In this document: positions 5,104 to 5,816 of the stretch, one piece after another
How positions within the stretch are numbered: the first letter of the stretch is position 1
Layout of the letters: the number at the start of each line of letters is the position of its first letter
Source: an uncultured bacterium
GTDB taxonomy: Bacteria; Actinomycetota; Actinomycetes; S36-B12
Assembly (NCBI GenBank): GCA_903896585.1
Contig: CAITYI010000200.1
Location: 1 to 5,816, forward strand
Reading direction: 5' to 3'
DNA length: 5,816 nucleotides
Notes under the pieces: model-generated
Seen by the model: the letters and a program-made list of their open reading frames with translations, nothing else
Databases searched by the model: none
Told to the model about the DNA's origin: nothing
Translations under genes and position numbers: made by a program

Positions 5104-5816
5104 ATGTCTACATTTATGTCCCGAACAGCTGTGCGCATCGCAGTAGTTGTCGGTGCTGCCGCAGCACTCAGCCTGACAGCAGCAGTCCCTGCAAATGCCC
5201 ACGTGACTGCAAACCTGTATGGCGCAACAGCAAAATCAGGTGGTTACGGGGTTATGTTCCTTCGCGTACCCCACGGCTGCGGTGGTGACACCACCAATGC
5301 AGTCACCATGACAATCCCCGCGGGGGTCAATCCCGCAGGTGTCAAACCACAGAACAAAGCGGGTTGGACCATCAGTCGTACCGGTTCAACCATCACCTGG
5401 TCCGGTGGAGAACTGCGTGATAACGAGTTTGATGACTTTGGGGTCAACCTGAAGTGGCCAACCCTCAATGCAGATGAAACATCACGCATTCTTTCCATTC
5501 CCGTGGTGCAACGCTGCGATGCAGAACTCACCGTTAGCAAGGCCGGTGGCAACACCACCGTCTCAGCACTCTTTGACGGTCTGGCCAACAAGGAAGTCAG
5601 CCTTTTCTCAGGTGACACGCGAGTGACACGGGCCAAAGTTGCTGCAGATGGCAGCGTCGAAATCACGGTTCCCTCAACCGATGTCACTGGACCGCTCACA
5701 GTTCGCCGAGCAGGAGTGATCATCGGGAACGACACCGCTTCGACAGAGGCGTGGACTCAAGTTAAAGGTGATGGATCTGATCAGAAGTACCCGGCACCAA
5801 CGGTGACGATCATGGC
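5104..5816 (+). CDS. ycnI: YcnI copper-binding exported protein (DUF1775) with an internal insertion, 3' end outside the window
   Basis: Exported copper-binding protein of the YcnI family; 237 complete codons are visible and the frame is open at the window edge. A signal peptide ends VPANA/H, so His33 becomes the new N-terminus. In this family that histidine binds Cu(II). Conserved DUF1775 features follow: LRVPHGCGGDTT (53-64), GWTI (87-90), ITWSGGEL (97-104), FDDFGV (109-114) and VVQRC (134-138). Cys59 and Cys138 may pair as a disulfide. The usual family ending, an acidic/Gly turn then TxAWxxV and PAPTVT, appears only at 214-235. Between them lies a beta-rich stretch of about 74 residues (about 140-213) that I do not expect in the family. 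Family members often have a C-terminal membrane helix after a linker, which would lie outside the window. The start is ATG 5104, with AAGGAG 5 bases upstream; Met5 is an alternative. Located after a His-rich membrane protein, it fits a copper-handling locus. Confidence 0.92.
   Translation, partial: MSTFMSRTAVRIAVVVGAAAALSLTAAVPANAHVTANLYGATAKSGGYGVMFLRVPHGCGGDTTNAVTMTIPAGVNPAGVKPQNKAGWTISRTGSTITWSGGELRDNEFDDFGVNLKWPTLNADETSRILSIPVVQRCDAELTVSKAGGNTTVSALFDGLANKEVSLFSGDTRVTRAKVAADGSVEITVPSTDVTGPLTVRRAGVIIGNDTASTEAWTQVKGDGSDQKYPAPTVTIM

Noticed and set aside
5244..5735. 163-codon open frame on the - strand under ycnI
   Set aside because: It is antisense to a clear DUF1775 gene, has a Ser/Thr/Arg/Pro-rich shadow composition and no recognisable domain.

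Overview
The window looks like the chromosome of a Gram-positive actinobacterium of moderate GC. The evidence is GTG starts with strong Shine-Dalgarno sites, 4-base GTGA gene overlaps, a lipobox-type lipoprotein, and a YcnI protein of the actinobacterial type. A low-GC aquatic lineage or a Microbacteriaceae relative would fit, but this is an inference from style and not an identification. Two unrelated blocks meet here around a shared terminator.

Block 1 (positions 3-3731, + strand) is the 3' part of a sugar uptake and catabolism operon. It holds, in order, a class I aldolase of the LacD/YihT type (5' end outside the window), a single-domain sugar ABC ATPase, a sugar permease of the ribose/fructose (RbsC/FrcC) type, and a secreted sugar-binding protein. 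Spacings are 2 bases, then two 4-base GTGA overlaps, so the four genes are almost certainly co-transcribed and translationally coupled. The importer would bring in an unphosphorylated sugar or polyol. The aldolase would cleave its phosphorylated form, with the kinase and isomerase presumably encoded upstream. The substrate cannot be named from this sequence. The operon ends in a strong bidirectional hairpin terminator at 3751-3789.

Block 2 begins on the other side of that terminator. A small orphan lipoprotein (3819-4235, - strand) converges on the operon. It is divergent, across a 227-base gap, from a small His-rich membrane protein (4463-4996, + strand). After a 107-base gap comes ycnI (DUF1775), running off the right edge. 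YcnI is a copper-binding extracytoplasmic protein, and the membrane protein resembles those found next to ycnI, so this half is probably a copper-handling locus. The small membrane gene appears to be transcribed leaderless from a TANNNT -10 box.

The most unusual item is ycnI itself. Its conserved DUF1775 core seems to be split by an extra beta-rich segment of about 74 residues, inserted between the QxC motif and the C-terminal Trp/PAP motif. Other points worth checking are a 16-base perfect palindrome and a GC-rich hairpin at the permease/binding-protein junction, a sugar-binding protein without a lipobox, and a 22-residue tandem repeat in the orphan lipoprotein. No tRNA, rRNA, CRISPR array, IS element or attachment site was seen.
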